DNA of 5,603 nt from an uncultured Selenomonadales bacterium. GTDB taxonomy: Bacteria; Bacillota; Negativicutes; Selenomonadales; Selenomonadaceae. The notes beneath the pieces are model-generated. The model was not told where the DNA came from. It made no database searches and saw only the letters and a list, made by a program, of their open reading frames with translations. Every line of letters starts with the position of its first letter. Position 1 is the first letter of the stretch. Of this stretch, positions 4,875 to 5,603 are shown piece by piece. The stretch is from the NCBI GenBank assembly GCA_946403735.1, contig CAMJAZ010000143.1, positions 1 through 5,603 of the forward strand, written 5' to 3'. A program made the translations under genes and the position numbers.

Positions 4875-5603
4875 TTAACCGACTAACCAATAACCTTTTT
4901 CGCCAAGTCTTTTGTAGAAGAAAATGTACTGTTGCAAAATCCCCGCGAATTCAGCAAATTCATAGAAAACATTGTTTCCATTGAAATCTTCCTCAATGGC
5001 GCGTTGTATCCAAACGTCAATCGGCATAACGTTTAATCTGCGGTATGAATAAAGAGCAACACACGCGGCAACTTTCGGACCAACGCCGCGTATCCTCTGC
5101 AAAACTTCCAATAACTGCGCGTCTGGCATATCGTACAAAATTTCCAAGTCAACGGCACGAGTACTAATTTTGTCGAGAGCGTCGCGAACGTACGGACCGC
5201 GATAACCAAGTTTCAAGCTGGCTAAATCATAAGCGGAAGTGTACGACAAAGTCTGCGCGTCGGGGAAAAGATTTATACTTTCATATTGCGTCCTGGCAAG
5301 CTTACCAAAACTTTCACACATCAATTCAACTGAACTTCTAATCGCAGGAATATTTTTGCGTTGACTGATTATAAAGCTGATAAGCGTTTCAAATGGGTCT
5401 TGCCGCAAAATTCTAATGCCCTTGCCAAATTCCAGCGCGTCTTTAATATAATCGGCGTAAGGTCTACCCGCGCAGGTATTCATTATGTATTGGCGAATCT
5501 GCGCGTAGCTACGATTGAGATCAAAATAATCTACCCAGAATTTTTCCCAATCAACATTGCTACAACTTACGTCAAATTTTCCTTCGCCAACTTTTTTTAT
5601 GTA
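4875..5603 (-). CDS. 8-oxoguanine DNA glycosylase/AP lyase (OGG1-type), 5' end beyond the window
   Basis: The open frame runs to the right edge without a stop, so the gene is partial: 242 C-terminal residues are visible and the first ~50 are missing. An ATG at 5481-5483 is internal, because the preceding frame encodes WVDYFDLNRSYAQIRQYI, which matches the OGG family before the HhH domain. The HhH-GPD core includes KGIRILRQDPFETLISFIIS (61-80), LGYRGPYVRDA (132-142), RGVGPKVAACVAL (172-184, catalytic Lys177) and VMPIDVWIQRAI (192-203, Asp196). FAGILQQYIFFY (219-230) follows. The enzyme removes 8-oxoguanine from DNA and nicks the strand. At the site matching human OGG1 Asn149-Asn150 and Arg154, it has QRKNIPAI: Lys for the first Asn and Ala for the Arg that reads the opposite cytosine. 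Its stop is 1 nt from the next gene's ATG. I give no symbol because bacterial naming varies. Confidence 0.9.
   Translation of the reverse strand, partial: YIKKVGEGKFDVSCSNVDWEKFWVDYFDLNRSYAQIRQYIMNTCAGRPYADYIKDALEFGKGIRILRQDPFETLISFIISQRKNIPAIRSSVELMCESFGKLARTQYESINLFPDAQTLSYTSAYDLASLKLGYRGPYVRDALDKISTRAVDLEILYDMPDAQLLEVLQRIRGVGPKVAACVALYSYRRLNVMPIDVWIQRAIEEDFNGNNVFYEFAEFAGILQQYIFFYKRLGEKGYWLVG

Noticed and set aside
5481..5483. ATG as the true start of the glycosylase
   Set aside because: The upstream frame is open to the window edge and encodes conserved OGG-type sequence (YFDLNRSYAQIR), so the ATG is internal.

Overview
The window looks like a chromosomal segment of a moderately low-GC bacterium of the Firmicutes type. 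The evidence is strong Shine-Dalgarno sites, GTG and TTG starts, a GdpP-type c-di-AMP phosphodiesterase, a YitT/DUF2179 protein and an OGG1-like 8-oxoguanine glycosylase of the clostridial kind. My feeling is Negativicutes (Selenomonadales-like), but this is an impression from protein style and intergenic repeats, not proven.

Four large genes lie on the minus strand in one direction. In transcription order they are: an 8-oxoguanine DNA glycosylase whose start lies beyond the right edge (4875-5603); a secreted phosphodiester-glycosidase (NAGPA-fold) protein (3626-4873) that starts 1 nt after the glycosylase stop codon; a YitT-family membrane protein (2632-3567); and gdpP (456-2543). The gaps between them are 1, 58 and 88 nt. 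No clear terminator or promoter is visible between them, so they may form one operon ending at a strong hairpin terminator at 412-441. Two of the gaps, and the left edge, carry short TTAG-rich repeats with a 7-bp period.

The most interesting part is the 455-bp stretch left of gdpP. It holds what appears to be a complete type I toxin-antitoxin locus. A 26-residue single-span hydrophobic peptide (215-295, minus) resembles the holin-like/TxpA toxin families. It has its own promoter (TTTACG-17 nt-TATAAT) just downstream of the gdpP terminator. On the opposite strand a second promoter (TTGACG-17 nt-TATAAT, 66-94) would make an antisense RNA of about 113 nt that ends at a hairpin terminator right at the toxin stop codon. 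The antisense RNA would be fully complementary to the toxin mRNA 3' UTR.

Two RNA structures fit silencing of toxin translation. The Shine-Dalgarno sequence sits inside an 11-bp hairpin (300-325) that pairs fully only in the toxin-strand RNA. In addition, an 11-nt segment of the 5' UTR is complementary (10 of 11) to the start of the 3' UTR, the same segment that the antisense RNA covers. Together this reads as a convergent, 3'-overlapping type I system like txpA/RatA or bsrG/SR4. The individual peptide and RNA seem too small for routine annotation.
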